From: JAUIIK01 sp963745675
Lineage (GTDB): Bacteria > Chloroflexota > Chloroflexia > Thermomicrobiales > CFX8
NCBI GenBank assembly: GCA_963745675.1
Contig: CAVUYM010000012.1
Coordinates: 62,001 to 126,000, forward strand
Direction: 5' to 3'
Length of the DNA: 64,000 nucleotides
Shown: one piece after another, positions 18,356 to 26,769 of the stretch
Layout: each line of letters begins with the position of its first letter
Position numbering within the stretch: the first letter of the stretch is position 1
Position numbers and translations under genes: made by a program
The notes under the pieces: generated by a model
Database searches by the model: none
Seen by the model: only the letters and a program-made list of their open reading frames with translations
Told to the model about the DNA's origin: nothing

Positions 18356-20023
18356 CTAGTCCGAACTCCGAAGGGGAAGTCCGACCTGGAGTTTTTCATT
18401 TCGATGTGGTGCCCTCTGGGTCGGAACGATCACCGGTGAATGAGCGACCACCGTCCACGCGGGAGTTCTTTTCCCCACTTCGTGGGCGTCCAGCTTCGCG
18501 CCCGCTGCGATCTCGCGTTGATAGATACGCTCGAAACTCCTGGCAAGGGTTGTCCAGGAAAAATCCCGGCGAATCTGGCGATAGGCATTATCGGCGCGCT
18601 GGCGGCGCTCCTCCGGGTTGTTGACAACCTCGATCAGCGTAGCTGTTAGAGCCTCGATGTCGTCGCTTGGGAAGAACCAGCCGTTGGGCGCGTCGCTGTC
18701 CGTATTCACGAAGGACAGTGGCCCGCCAGTATCCGAAGCGATCACCGGTAGCCCGGAGGCCATCGCCTCCAGATAGACCTGACCGAAGGGCTCTTCGTGG
18801 GAAGGTGCGACCATGATGTCGGCACAATTGAGCCCTAACGACAGATCGTCGTGCCCGCGCCAGCCGGTGAAGAAGATCCCGTCGACGTTTCCTTCGTTTG
18901 CGACCGTGTGAGGGTGGACACCTTCCCACTCGCCGGGATTCCCGCCCCAGATGAGCAACGGCGCTGGAGTATCGAAGTGTGGCCGTGCCTGCTGATAGGC
19001 GCGAATCAACATCGGCACACGCTTGAAGTCGAGAAAGCGCCCGACATACATCAGTACCGGCGCCATCTTGCCGGTAGCCGGGTTGAGGAAGCTCTGCAAA
19101 TCGTCCTCCGCATAATGGACGCTACCCGGCACACCGCTCTCGTCCCAGCCTTGCGGGTCGTCAATGAGCCAGTGGCGCAGCAGAGCCATACGCTCCTCAG
19201 CTGACAGAGGCTGGCGGTTGAAGACGCCAGTGTCGACTCCGTTTGGCACCCACTCGAACCTGCCGACCTCCTTACCGAACAATCTGGTCGCCAGATCCCG
19301 GTCATGCGGTGAGATCACAATCATGCTTTGGCAGTGCCGGGCATATGCTCTCATGCGTGACTCCCAGAAGTCGCCATAGCGCCAGTGGCCCCACTTGGTC
19401 GAGCGGAAGATGATCCGCTGCTTCCGTGAGAGACGAGAGATCGAGATTTCGGCATCTGCGGCAACCAACGCTTGCATATGTTCCAGATCCGAGCCCAGAA
19501 GACGGGCGACCTCGCGACGTTCGATGATGCGCTCGATCATCTTCAGCTCAGTGCCATGCAGATGGCCGATGATCGGCGTTTGCGGCCAGAGTCGCGCGAC
19601 GGCTGCATATTGCGGCGTAAGGTGGTGCAAATGAAAGACATCGGTCGCATCGAGCTCGCTGCAGCTGAGTAGTTCCGTCCACGCATCTGTGAGATGGCCA
19701 GCGAGGAATGGCGAGACGGCGGTGAAGATACGATCCGGTGCCCCGGCACGGTCTTCGTATGATGGATGCAGGGGAATTTGAGCGGCAATCGGGTCTGTCC
19801 ACGGATCGAATTCGTTGATCGCAGCGGTGTAATCCATCACAGCCAGTTGGTCGCCGCCAAAGAAGGTTGTTGCGTTCGACTGTTTCCCCAGCTCGCCGAA
19901 TGAGCCGACGGCAAGCGGCACTTTCCAGCCATCAGCAGAGAGTGCCCGCCGGAGATAGCGGATGACCTGAGAGGAGCCGCCCCTGGGATAAAAGAGGAGC
20001 CCGGACGTGACTTGTTGTGACAT
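18356..20023 (-). CDS. Glycosyltransferase family 4 (GT4) protein
   Basis: The 555-residue protein has two Rossmann-like lobes. The N-terminal lobe opens SGLLFYPRGGSSQVIRYLRR, which carries the GGSS loop of GT4 enzymes. The C-terminal lobe has VLMYVGRFLDFKRVPMLIRA, a nucleotide-sugar binding strand, and ADIMVAPSHEEPFGQVYLEA followed by MASGLPVIASDTGGP, the diagnostic EPFGxxxLEAMAxGxPV motif. Such enzymes transfer sugar from a nucleotide donor with retention, to lipids, glycans or small molecules. A conserved FHLHHLTPQYAAVARLWPQ segment with HGTELKMIERIIERREV is typical of a Chloroflexi/actinobacterial subgroup. The last ~45 residues lie beyond the usual end of the fold. Acceptor unknown. Confidence 0.85.
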   Translation of the reverse strand: MSQQVTSGLLFYPRGGSSQVIRYLRRALSADGWKVPLAVGSFGELGKQSNATTFFGGDQLAVMDYTAAINEFDPWTDPIAAQIPLHPSYEDRAGAPDRIFTAVSPFLAGHLTDAWTELLSCSELDATDVFHLHHLTPQYAAVARLWPQTPIIGHLHGTELKMIERIIERREVARLLGSDLEHMQALVAADAEISISRLSRKQRIIFRSTKWGHWRYGDFWESRMRAYARHCQSMIVISPHDRDLATRLFGKEVGRFEWVPNGVDTGVFNRQPLSAEERMALLRHWLIDDPQGWDESGVPGSVHYAEDDLQSFLNPATGKMAPVLMYVGRFLDFKRVPMLIRAYQQARPHFDTPAPLLIWGGNPGEWEGVHPHTVANEGNVDGIFFTGWRGHDDLSLGLNCADIMVAPSHEEPFGQVYLEAMASGLPVIASDTGGPLSFVNTDSDAPNGWFFPSDDIEALTATLIEVVNNPEERRQRADNAYRQIRRDFSWTTLARSFERIYQREIAAGAKLDAHEVGKRTPAWTVVAHSPVIVPTQRAPHRNEKLQVGLPLRSSD

Positions 20024-20104
20024 GCATGATCTTTCAGTTATGTTCGATCAATCATACATCACCATTTACACTTTAGTACAGACAGACATGGCGACAATTC
20101 TGCA

Positions 20105-20235
20105 TCAACCAACATCCAGCGGCCTATCTCTCGACTCCCGTGCCGGCGCCAAATTCAGCTCCAGCAATCGTCGCAGGATCGTCTCGTCGCCGGGGTCAGC
20201 GAGGCCCTCGGGCCAGCCCGGGGAACTCGGTCGAA
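20105..20235 (-). pseudogene. C-terminal remnant of an MmeI-like DNA methyltransferase
   Basis: The minus strand reads PGWPEGLADPGDETILRRLL followed by ELNLAPAREST and a stop at 20105. The pattern GWP-x-x-L-x-D-E-x-I-L-x-R-L-L-x-L-N is the tail of class I SAM-dependent DNA methyltransferases of the MmeI type. Nothing upstream in frame supports the rest of the protein. Similar tails lie at 20836-21030 and 22408-22812. Confidence 0.5.
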
Positions 20236-20255
20236 GAATGGTTGATGGAATGCGA

Positions 20256-20549
20256 TTAGTCCAGATGGACGGAAGATGCTGGAGAAGCTGCAGAGAGAAT
20301 GCGTGTGATATCGGTCTCGCTGAGATCGATCGTGTGCAGCTGGGAAGGCACGGTTTCCTCGGGAACGGTTACGCCATCTTCGCGCATACCGGCAACCGTA
20401 AGCGCGATCAGTTCGTGCGCCATTTCGAGAGCTTCTTCGGCGGTGTCTCCACAGGTCGCCACACCGTCGAGGACTGGAATTTCAGCCGTCCAACCTTGCG
20501 TCTCTTCGTCCCAGTACAGCATCACCGAATATCGCACGATGGGCTCCAA
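20256..20549 (-). CDS. hicB: HicB-like antitoxin
   Basis: The 97-residue protein has the HicB fold: a strand YSVMLYWDEETQGWTAEIPV, the loop LDGVATCGDTAEEALEMAHE and helix LIALTVAGMREDG, then a C-terminal part PEETVPSQLHTIDL. HicB binds and neutralises the small RNase HicA and represses the hicAB promoter. The start is a TTG; a GTG further in is possible. It follows a hicA remnant by about 36 bases on the same strand, the normal hicA-hicB order. Since that hicA is broken, this antitoxin is an orphan or the pair is dead. Confidence 0.75.
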   Translation of the reverse strand: MEPIVRYSVMLYWDEETQGWTAEIPVLDGVATCGDTAEEALEMAHELIALTVAGMREDGVTVPEETVPSQLHTIDLSETDITRILSAASPASSVHLD

Positions 20550-20585
20550 TCAGCGTCGGATAGTTGGGAGGGTCGCATCCACGAT

Positions 20586-20805
20586 TATAGCAATCTGACG
20601 AAATCCTCTTTGCTGAGCCCCGACTGGCGCAGAATACTTCGCAACGTACCAGGTGTGAGATCGCCACGATGCACTGGAACGGTTACCCGCCCGGGCCTGG
20701 AGGTGTGTTGCAATTGGACATGCGACCCAGCTTAGCCTCACCTCCACCCATCCATCACGGCGCAATACACGTAATGCCTAACGTGCCGTTCCTGCCGGCA
20801 GCCTC
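20586..20805 (-). pseudogene. hicA: Inactivated hicA toxin gene
   Basis: Two frames together spell a HicA toxin: ALRVLRRDGWVEVR, then after a one-base shift AGSHVQLQHTSRPGRVTVPV followed by HRGDLTPGTLRSILRQSGLS and KEDFVRLL. The catalytic histidine of HicA lies in the GSH motif. The gene carries an in-frame TAG just before ALRVLRR, where sense is expected, and an extra T between EVR and AGSH. Two separate lesions argue for real inactivation rather than one sequencing error. HicA cleaves mRNA; its loss frees the cell from toxin while hicB remains. Confidence 0.6.
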
Positions 20806-20835
20806 CCGCTCACACTGCTCTCCCCACCATCTCGT

Positions 20836-21030
20836 CTACGCCCCCGCTTTTCCCTCTTCCTTGTTACCTGTTTCCTCTTCCCTACTCCGCTCCAGATTCA
20901 GCGCCAGCAATCGCCGCAGGATCGTCTCGTCGTTCGTTTCCGACGGCTCCTTCTGCCAGCCGTAGGCGGCCCAGACGGCGCGATCAAAAAGCTTCGAGGG
21001 GACGGGCGAGTAGGACCAGCAGGCCAAACT
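20836..21030 (-). pseudogene. C-terminal remnant of an MmeI-like DNA methyltransferase
   Basis: The minus strand reads LFDRAVWAAYGWQKEPSETN and DETILRRLLALNLERS, followed by a charged tail of about 14 residues. This is the C-terminal end of a type II-like SAM-dependent DNA methyltransferase. The upstream part of that enzyme is missing; instead an AlbA_2 gene begins on the far side of the break. It gives no functional enzyme. Confidence 0.6.
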
Positions 21031-21044
21031 ATGCGCAGACTCAC

Positions 21045-22361
21045 TTACGCTTCAGGCTTCAAGAAGTCAGGGTTTGCTTCTAATACTTTACAACTCAACT
21101 CCGTGAGCGGAACGCTAGTCGCAACTGCCCACCTATAGGCATCTTTCTGAATTTCAACATCAAACTCTGCTACATGCAGTTTTCCGCTGGGAGTAATATG
21201 CGTGCAACCCTCCCCGACCCCAAAACCCGCAAACACATCATCAAGAAGCGGCTTGGCAGTCCTTATAAGGCTCGAACCTACCTGGAGGTCGGTCAAACTA
21301 AATGAATGATCACTGTAGTTTCCTCCTTCGATCCTCCCATCAATATCTGGATTCTCCTTTCCCGGAAACTTAGCCAGCTTTGTCCGAGACCCGTATAGCC
21401 CCACCCTCAGGATCAGTTCGCCTGAAATACCGAAATAGGAGGCAAGGGCCCAGTAGCTACTTAGGGCGGCAAGGAATTTTGTAACTAACGTGGTGAAATG
21501 AAAATACGGGCGATCTCCCGGTGAACCTGGCGCCAGCATTATAGGTCTGATCCGGTTGCTAAACGAACCGTCGTCATAGAAGCTCCACTCGCCGTTTTCA
21601 GCATCGCGAACCGTAATTCGACGATATCTAACCTTTGGTGAAGTATCCGCGATGAAGGAGAAGCCCTGACCGTACGGATTGAGGTCGAATATAGGTCTCG
21701 GATGCAGTTCTTCGATTGATTCCACCAGGTCGGCAACGTTCAACGTCGACGGCGAAAACACACGAGTTCGAAGCACTGGGACGCCGGCCACAATGATGTG
21801 GCCGGCGTCCGATAGATGTCTTTCTCCGGAGGGTGCAAGAGTCTCCAACCGGTCCGAAAGTTGCTGCGTACGAAAAAACCGATCCCGGTACATACTCTCT
21901 ATCATCGATTCTGACATCGGAACGCTACGCTGACCGACACGTCGATCAAACTTGTAGTTACCTAGCCCCAGCTTTGTAGCATAAGGCACAAATTCTGACT
22001 GCGGAATCTCGGCAAGGACAACGCCAAGATCGCTGTTTGCAACTCGGGGCAACGGATAGAAGTTGGGGAGCATTATCGGCTCAACCTTTTCAGCGAGCGT
22101 GTTTTCAATGTCCGTAATGGTCGCGTCAAGCGGTACGGGCTCGATACTCGTAGCCCGTAGGTTTGGCGCATCCACGCCAAAGATGATTAATCCGCCGCCA
22201 CCATTGGCCATTGAGGTAAATGCGCGAGCCAGCCTATTGCCTGCCGGCGCCTGCTTCTTGAAATCGATGTGTTGCCCTTCCGCACGTCCCGAATTCACTA
22301 ACTCTTCTATATGCGAGTAGCTGAGCTCATGCGGTGGAATCCTAAGCACCTGCGATATCAT
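21045..22361 (-). CDS. AlbA_2 (Schlafen-type) putative DNA-binding protein
   Basis: The 438-residue protein begins with an AlbA_2 domain at about residues 18-150: SGRAEGQHIDFKKQAPAGNR, then FTSMANGGGGLIIFGVDAPN, the signature E/H-x-DFK and ANxxGGxxxxGV of this family. The following 290 residues do not match anything I recognise. AlbA_2 proteins are ATPase-like, Schlafen-related, often found in defence islands, and may act on nucleic acids. The ATG follows GGAGAGGCTCG. Its composition is visibly more AT-rich than the neighbours and it is framed by methyltransferase remnants, which suggests recent acquisition. No frameshift is seen. Confidence 0.75.
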   Translation of the reverse strand: MISQVLRIPPHELSYSHIEELVNSGRAEGQHIDFKKQAPAGNRLARAFTSMANGGGGLIIFGVDAPNLRATSIEPVPLDATITDIENTLAEKVEPIMLPNFYPLPRVANSDLGVVLAEIPQSEFVPYATKLGLGNYKFDRRVGQRSVPMSESMIESMYRDRFFRTQQLSDRLETLAPSGERHLSDAGHIIVAGVPVLRTRVFSPSTLNVADLVESIEELHPRPIFDLNPYGQGFSFIADTSPKVRYRRITVRDAENGEWSFYDDGSFSNRIRPIMLAPGSPGDRPYFHFTTLVTKFLAALSSYWALASYFGISGELILRVGLYGSRTKLAKFPGKENPDIDGRIEGGNYSDHSFSLTDLQVGSSLIRTAKPLLDDVFAGFGVGEGCTHITPSGKLHVAEFDVEIQKDAYRWAVATSVPLTELSCKVLEANPDFLKPEA

Positions 22362-22407
22362 CGAGCCTCTCCGATCAACTATCCGAATTCAGGTCCCATA
22401 GATGTGC

Positions 22408-22812
22408 TCATCCCAAGACCATTTCCTGATGTTGTCTATCAGACCCAGACTCGGATCGCTCCAAATTCAGCGCCATCAACCGCCTGAGAATGGTCTCGTT
22501 GCTGGTCTCCAAGAGATCTTCGAGCCAGCCGTAGGCGGCGCGGTCGAGGGTCTGGTGGGCCTGATCGAGCCAGTTGGGGCGGCCCTTGTACTCCCAGGCG
22601 AAGTGGTTGCGGTACCAGACATCGGCGAAACCCTTGCCGCCGCCGGTCTTGGCGACGCCCCTCTCGAAGGTGTAGAAGGCCCCATCGCTATCGAGGTCGG
22701 CCGGCGTCTGCATCCCGAGGGCGTGGCAGAGGTCGATGAAGTGCTCCTGCGACGCCGCACTCTCCTTCAGCCCGACATTGCGCCATTTTGCTTTGAAGTC
22801 CTGAATCGTCAC
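22408..22812 (-). pseudogene. Internally deleted MmeI-like DNA methyltransferase
   Basis: The 134-residue frame opens like the N-terminus of an MmeI-type restriction-modification protein: FKAKWRNVGLKESAASQEHF and IDLCHALGMQTPADLD, then GGGKGFADVWYRNHFAWEYK. After about 80 residues it passes directly to the extreme C-terminus, LDQAHQTLDRAAYGWLEDLL and ETILRRLMALNLERS. Full proteins of this type are about 900-1100 residues, so the nuclease-like central part, the methyltransferase domain and the target-recognition domain are all missing. The GTG start follows GGAGGCACA. The precise in-frame fusion of both ends implies a large deletion; the product could still be made but cannot methylate DNA. 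Confidence 0.7.
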
Positions 22813-22976
22813 TGTGCCTCCGTGAGAAGTTCGTAGTGCGTAGGTTGTAGTTTGTAGTACGCAGGAAGAGTGTACGGCATCGGTTGCCGGGAAGGGGGGA
22901 AGGGATTAGGGATCGGAAGATTGGGGAGCGCTATGAGCGAGTCCCTGTCGATTACGACCAACCCCGTTCAAATATC

Positions 22977-23050
22977 GTAGGGGTGGAGATCATCTCCACC
23001 CGGTAACGAGAGTGCATACGTACGAGGGTGGAGATGAACTCCACCCCTAC
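22977..23050. repeat. 74-base inverted repeat, GTAGGGGTGGAG family (copy 1)
   Basis: The arms GTAGGGGTGGAGATCATC (plus TCCACCC) and GGGTGGAGATGAACTCCACC (plus CCTAC) pair almost perfectly over 25 bases, with an interior of about 24 bases. A related element with the same ends and length lies at 41721-41795. Confidence 0.8.
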
Positions 23051-23215
23051 ATAAACTCACGGCCCTTTCGTTTGCCGCGGTTGACCATTAGGGCATTCGG
23101 TCGAGATCTCTCGTAGCCTCGGGATGCCATGGCGAGGCACGCTGTCTTCCCATTGAGCGTCCGTCAAACGACGCTGCCGGATCAAGCAATTCATCACCTT
23201 GAACCCACAATGCCT

Positions 23216-23312
23216 GTAGAGACGTGCTGCTGGCGCGTCTCCGCTTCGAGTACGACTTGCTCCCAGGATAGAGTGAACACTGGAACAAGACGCGCCGGCG
23301 GCACGTCTCTAC
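23216..23312. repeat. 97-base inverted repeat, GTAGAGACGTGCC family (copy 2)
   Basis: The arms GTAGAGACGTGCTGCTGGCG (continuing CGTCT) and GACGCGCCGGCGGCACGTCT (plus CTAC) enclose an interior of about 47 bases unrelated to the other copies. It lies 26 bases from the prfC stop and could act as its transcript end. Confidence 0.9.
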
Positions 23313-23338
23313 GGACTTAAGAAGGTGACCATTTAGGG

Positions 23339-24949
23339 TCAGGGCAGGTCGCGGAGGGTGACGGTGGGGTTTTCCTTGCTGAAATAGGTAGGGGCACGCT
23401 CAGAGTCGAAGAGCAGGATGACGCGCTCGTCGCGGTCGGCGACCCGCTGGCTGTTGTAGCTGGGCCACTTCACATGGGCTAATTCTTCGGCGCTGCCATC
23501 AACCCAGCGTGCCATACGGTAGGGCAGCAGCTGAATGCGCGTCTTCACAGCGTACTCATTCTCCAGCCGGGCCATGATGACGTCGAACTGCAGGTCGCCG
23601 ACCGCGCCGAGGACAACGTCGCGGGCCGCGCCGTCAACCGAGTGGAAGACCTGAATCGCGCCCTCTTCATCAAGCTGAGAAAGCCCTTTGGTCAGCTGCT
23701 TGGTGCGCGAGACGTCATCGGTGACGAGCCGGGCGAAGCGTTCCGGCTGGAAGCGCGGGATAGCGCGGTACTGGATCTCGTCGCCGGTGCAGACGGTATC
23801 GCCAATCGCGAAGACTCCGGGATTGACCAGCCCGACAACATCGCCGGGGTAAGCCGATTCGACCGTCTCACGCTCCTGGGCGAAGAGCCGGTGCGGTCGC
23901 GAGAGGCGAATATCCTTGCCCGAGCGCGGATGATGGACCAGCATGCCCTTCTCGAAGCGTCCGGAACAGACCCGCAGGAAGGCCATGCAGTCGCGATGGC
24001 GCGGGTCCATATTGGCCTGAATCTTGAAGATGAAGCCGGAGAACTCTTCGTCCGTCGGCTCGACGACGCCCTGGTCGCTCGTCCGCGCCTGGGGCGGCGG
24101 GGCCAGATCGATCAGCGCGTCGAGAAAAGACTCAACGCCGAAGTTCGTCAGGGCGCTGCCGAAGAAGACCGGCGCGAGATCGCCACGCCTGAAACGTTCA
24201 AAATCGAAATCTTCGCCGGCAACGCTCAGCAACTCGATATCCTCGCGTAGCTGCTCCGCCGCCTGCTCACCAACCAACCCCGCCAGCTCCGGGCCGTCGA
24301 GCGTCGCGACCTGAACCGGCGCGCGCTTCTGGCCGTGAGCGGTGCGGCTGAATTGCAGCACTTGTCGTTTACGCAGATCATAGATGCCCTGGAATGTCAG
24401 TCCGTCGCCAATCGGCCAGTTGAGCGGGGCAGCACCAATTTCGAGCACACTCTCGATCTCATCCAGCAAGCCCAACGGCTCACGGCTGGGATGATCGAGT
24501 TTGTTGACGAAGACGAGGATCGGGATATTGCGCTGGCGGCAGACATCGAAGAGCTTGCGCGTCTGGGCCTCAATGCCTCTGGCGGCGTCGATGACCATGA
24601 TGGCGCTATCGACCGCCATCAGCGTGCGGTAGGTATCCTCGGAGAAGTCTTCGTGGCCGGGCGTGTCGAGCAAGTTCAGCCGCACGCCTTTCCAGTCGAA
24701 TTGCAGCGCCGTCGCTGTGACCGAGATGCCGCGTTGGCGCTCCATCTCCATCCAGTCGCTGGTCGTCTGGCGCTGGTTTCTGCGCGCCCGCACCGACCCG
24801 GCTAGCTCGATGGCGCCTCCATAAAGTAGAAGCTTCTCAGTCAGCGTCGTCTTACCCGCGTCGGGGTGAGAAATGATCGCAAAGGTGCGCCGCCGCGCGA
24901 TCTCCTGGGCGAGTTCTGCCGGGCGAGTTACCAGCGCGTTCGTCAACAT
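23339..24949 (-). CDS. prfC: Peptide chain release factor 3
   Basis: The 536-residue protein is a translational GTPase of the RF3 type. The G1 loop FAIISHPDAGKTTLTEKLLL, the RF3-typical GSVRARRNQRQTTSDWMEME followed by RQRGISVTATALQF (G2), the G3 DTPGHEDFSEDTYRTL and the G4 LVFVNKLDHPSR are all present, and domain III shows VGAVGDLQFDVIMARLENEY. RF3 removes RF1 or RF2 from ribosomes after peptide release. The ATG follows GAGGAG closely. Size matches RF3 in other bacteria (about 530). The gene is monocistronic and followed by an inverted-repeat element. Confidence 0.95.
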   Translation of the reverse strand: MLTNALVTRPAELAQEIARRRTFAIISHPDAGKTTLTEKLLLYGGAIELAGSVRARRNQRQTTSDWMEMERQRGISVTATALQFDWKGVRLNLLDTPGHEDFSEDTYRTLMAVDSAIMVIDAARGIEAQTRKLFDVCRQRNIPILVFVNKLDHPSREPLGLLDEIESVLEIGAAPLNWPIGDGLTFQGIYDLRKRQVLQFSRTAHGQKRAPVQVATLDGPELAGLVGEQAAEQLREDIELLSVAGEDFDFERFRRGDLAPVFFGSALTNFGVESFLDALIDLAPPPQARTSDQGVVEPTDEEFSGFIFKIQANMDPRHRDCMAFLRVCSGRFEKGMLVHHPRSGKDIRLSRPHRLFAQERETVESAYPGDVVGLVNPGVFAIGDTVCTGDEIQYRAIPRFQPERFARLVTDDVSRTKQLTKGLSQLDEEGAIQVFHSVDGAARDVVLGAVGDLQFDVIMARLENEYAVKTRIQLLPYRMARWVDGSAEELAHVKWPSYNSQRVADRDERVILLFDSERAPTYFSKENPTVTLRDLP

Positions 24950-25166
24950 CTCTCCTCAATAGTCCAGAAGCTCAACATAATACGCCCGGCGCATTCTGGC
25001 CTGGACGCGAACCGGACGTCTCTCGAAAGCGTACCGCGAATGAGCATCCCGCGTAACAAATCGGCGCGTAAAACGGTGCATTGCCTTCTCAGGGGATTGA
25101 CTTAAGGGGTCGCTGGTAGCATGCTGAGAACAGCTTCCAGAAATCCAATAATTGCAGGGAATTAAG

Positions 25167-25427
25167 ATGGCAGAGACCCACGATATCCGCGAGGGGGCCC
25201 GCGTCAAGGGTAGCCACGGCGAGCGGTTGGGAACGGTTGAGACCATCCAGACCAACGCCGACACCGGCGAACCGTCGGGCTTCGTCGTCAAGACGGGCTT
25301 TTGGCCGATCCAGAAGCTCAAGCTCCTGAGCGTCAATGCAGTCCGGCAAGTCAACAATGATCCGGATACGGTCATCGTTGACGTCAGCAAGAAAGAGATG
25401 CGGCAGACTCCTGCACTCGACGGTTGA
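25167..25427 (+). CDS. DUF2171 family protein
   Basis: The 86-residue protein matches DUF2171, a small PRC-barrel-like domain. It reads IREGARVKGSHGERLGTVET, followed by the predicted second half with GFVVKTGFWPIQKLKLLSVN. Function is unknown; relatives are small soluble proteins often encoded near stress genes. The ATG follows CAGGGAATTAAG; an upstream TTG would add five residues. No neighbour suggests a function. Confidence 0.65.
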   Translation: MAETHDIREGARVKGSHGERLGTVETIQTNADTGEPSGFVVKTGFWPIQKLKLLSVNAVRQVNNDPDTVIVDVSKKEMRQTPALDG

Positions 25428-26070
25428 ACCCTGCCCCGATCCCCAATAGTCTCTCGCGATCACCTTCATCGCTGAGCCGCCTGTTGCTGCTTACTCGCGA
25501 CATCGAACACTGACTATCCAGACCCGCAAGCAGCTTTAGATAGCTCTAACTCATTCCGCTCAACGCCACTCGCGTCACGGGCGATGCGATGTCCTTTCAA
25601 CGTTTTGGTTGAGTTCGCCAGAACAGAGACGCTCGATGGCGTCAGGAACCCAAGCGCCAGTCATCGTCGCTGGCAGCTTGATCCTGATTCTGTCGTTCGA
25701 TCTCTGCTGCAACCCGGAACAGAATAAAGCACCGCTCCAAAGCCAGTTGATTGCTCAGGCGATGTCCCTCCTCGGAGCCTGCATTGTGAGCCAATCCGAA
25801 GAGATCAAGTTGAGATGAACCGCGCGCTACTAGAAGTTTGGGCTACGCTTTCAAGGTACGAATGGATGACAAAAGAGGGGATCAATGATGCATACTGGGC
25901 GGCTGAACGGCGCCCCACAATAGAAGAACGTCTACGTAGAGATCATCCAATGATGTCTACGTTTGGCAAACCAAAAGTTTACGCCCGATCTTACGGTTGC
26001 CGGGCCAATTCATCGCGCAATTATCTCCTGCAAAAGTTAAATCTGATTCCCATAGAACAGAGGGCGTAAC
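25428..26070. other. Region of short open frames, no recognised gene
   Basis: A frame at 25815-26069 would encode 84 residues (MNRALLEVWATLSRYEWMTK onward) directly before the pilin gene, but it resembles no family and its ribosome site is weak. A frame at 25609-25818 is similarly unsupported. The stretch probably contains the pilin promoter. Confidence 0.35.
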
Positions 26071-26241
26071 ATGATTCCGTCGTTTCTGACGTACCTCAAT
26101 GAATATCGACCTGATGAAGGCCAGGGCCTCGTCGAGTACGCATTGATTCTGAGTTTGGTCTCCATTGCCGCGATCCTTGCACTCACAGGTCTAAGTGGGG
26201 GCCTCACCGGTATCTACGGCACCATTACCGGGAGTCTCTAA
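26071..26241 (+). CDS. Flp/Fap-type pilin subunit
   Basis: This 56-residue protein reads MIPSFLTYLNEYRPDEGQGL, then VEYALILSLVSIAAILALTG and a short glycine-rich tail ending in GTITGSL. The G/Q-x-L-V-E-Y-A-L core is the prepilin cleavage and helix motif of Flp pilins, in which TadV-type prepilin peptidase cuts after the glycine and the glutamate at position 5 helps assembly. Pilins of this type are 50-70 residues. The ATG follows AGAGGGCGTAAC. No tad secretion genes are in this window, so it is an orphan pilin locus or its machinery lies elsewhere. Confidence 0.85.
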   Translation: MIPSFLTYLNEYRPDEGQGLVEYALILSLVSIAAILALTGLSGGLTGIYGTITGSL

Positions 26242-26769
26242 TCAGAGATTCTTAGGTCGCTCACGCCAGCAATCCTGTTGGCATCCCGACGTCACGAGGG
26301 ATCCACGATCACCAGTGTGCCGTTCTGGAGAGGAAGACTGTCAGGTTATTCGACGTATCGGTTCCCTGATGCCTCGATACTGCTTGCTTGTGCGGCTAGA
26401 TCCCTCCCAAAGTCGGGATGCAATCCGGGTGGGTGCGGCCATTGAGTGGTCAGGCGTAGTCGCGTTAGATACTCCGGCCCACGCTCCTGGACTTAGTCTG
26501 AAGTGATGGGTCTCACGAATCTTGCCTCGCAGCGCAACTGCTGTCGATTATTGAATCGGCACTGATAGTGGCGGGGACGAGCCTTCGTGGCTCGGCAAAT
26601 ACTGGCACACGGTTCCCGCACGCAACGTAGAACTCGCCGCCAACACGGTTCGTTCGACAGCAGCAGCCGGTGCAACCTCTAACGACACTGTGGTGTTCAA
26701 GCTAACCCAAGAGACAGCTCTACGGCCTGCTCCCGGGCTTCTGTCAGCGCGTACCCATCAAAAACAACG
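26242..26769. other. Intergenic region, no recognised gene
   Basis: The 528 bases after the pilin show no protein-like frame on either strand. No terminator with a T run is seen directly behind the pilin stop. Confidence 0.35.

Larger units (their letters stand above)
22813..23338. other. Repeat-rich intergenic region
   Basis: This stretch holds no gene. It begins with a GTAGGTTGTAGTTTGTAGTA block (about 22840-22860) that recurs in rearranged form at 62380-62405. It then carries two inverted-repeat elements, listed separately, and the 3' flank of prfC. Confidence 0.7.

Noticed and set aside
22977..23312. A CRISPR array in the repeat-rich gap
   Set aside because: The repeats are two different palindromic elements, not evenly spaced direct repeats with unique spacers, and no cas gene is present.
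25609..26069. Two short plus-strand frames upstream of the pilin gene
   Set aside because: They resemble nothing, have weak ribosome sites and are AT-rich like non-coding DNA.
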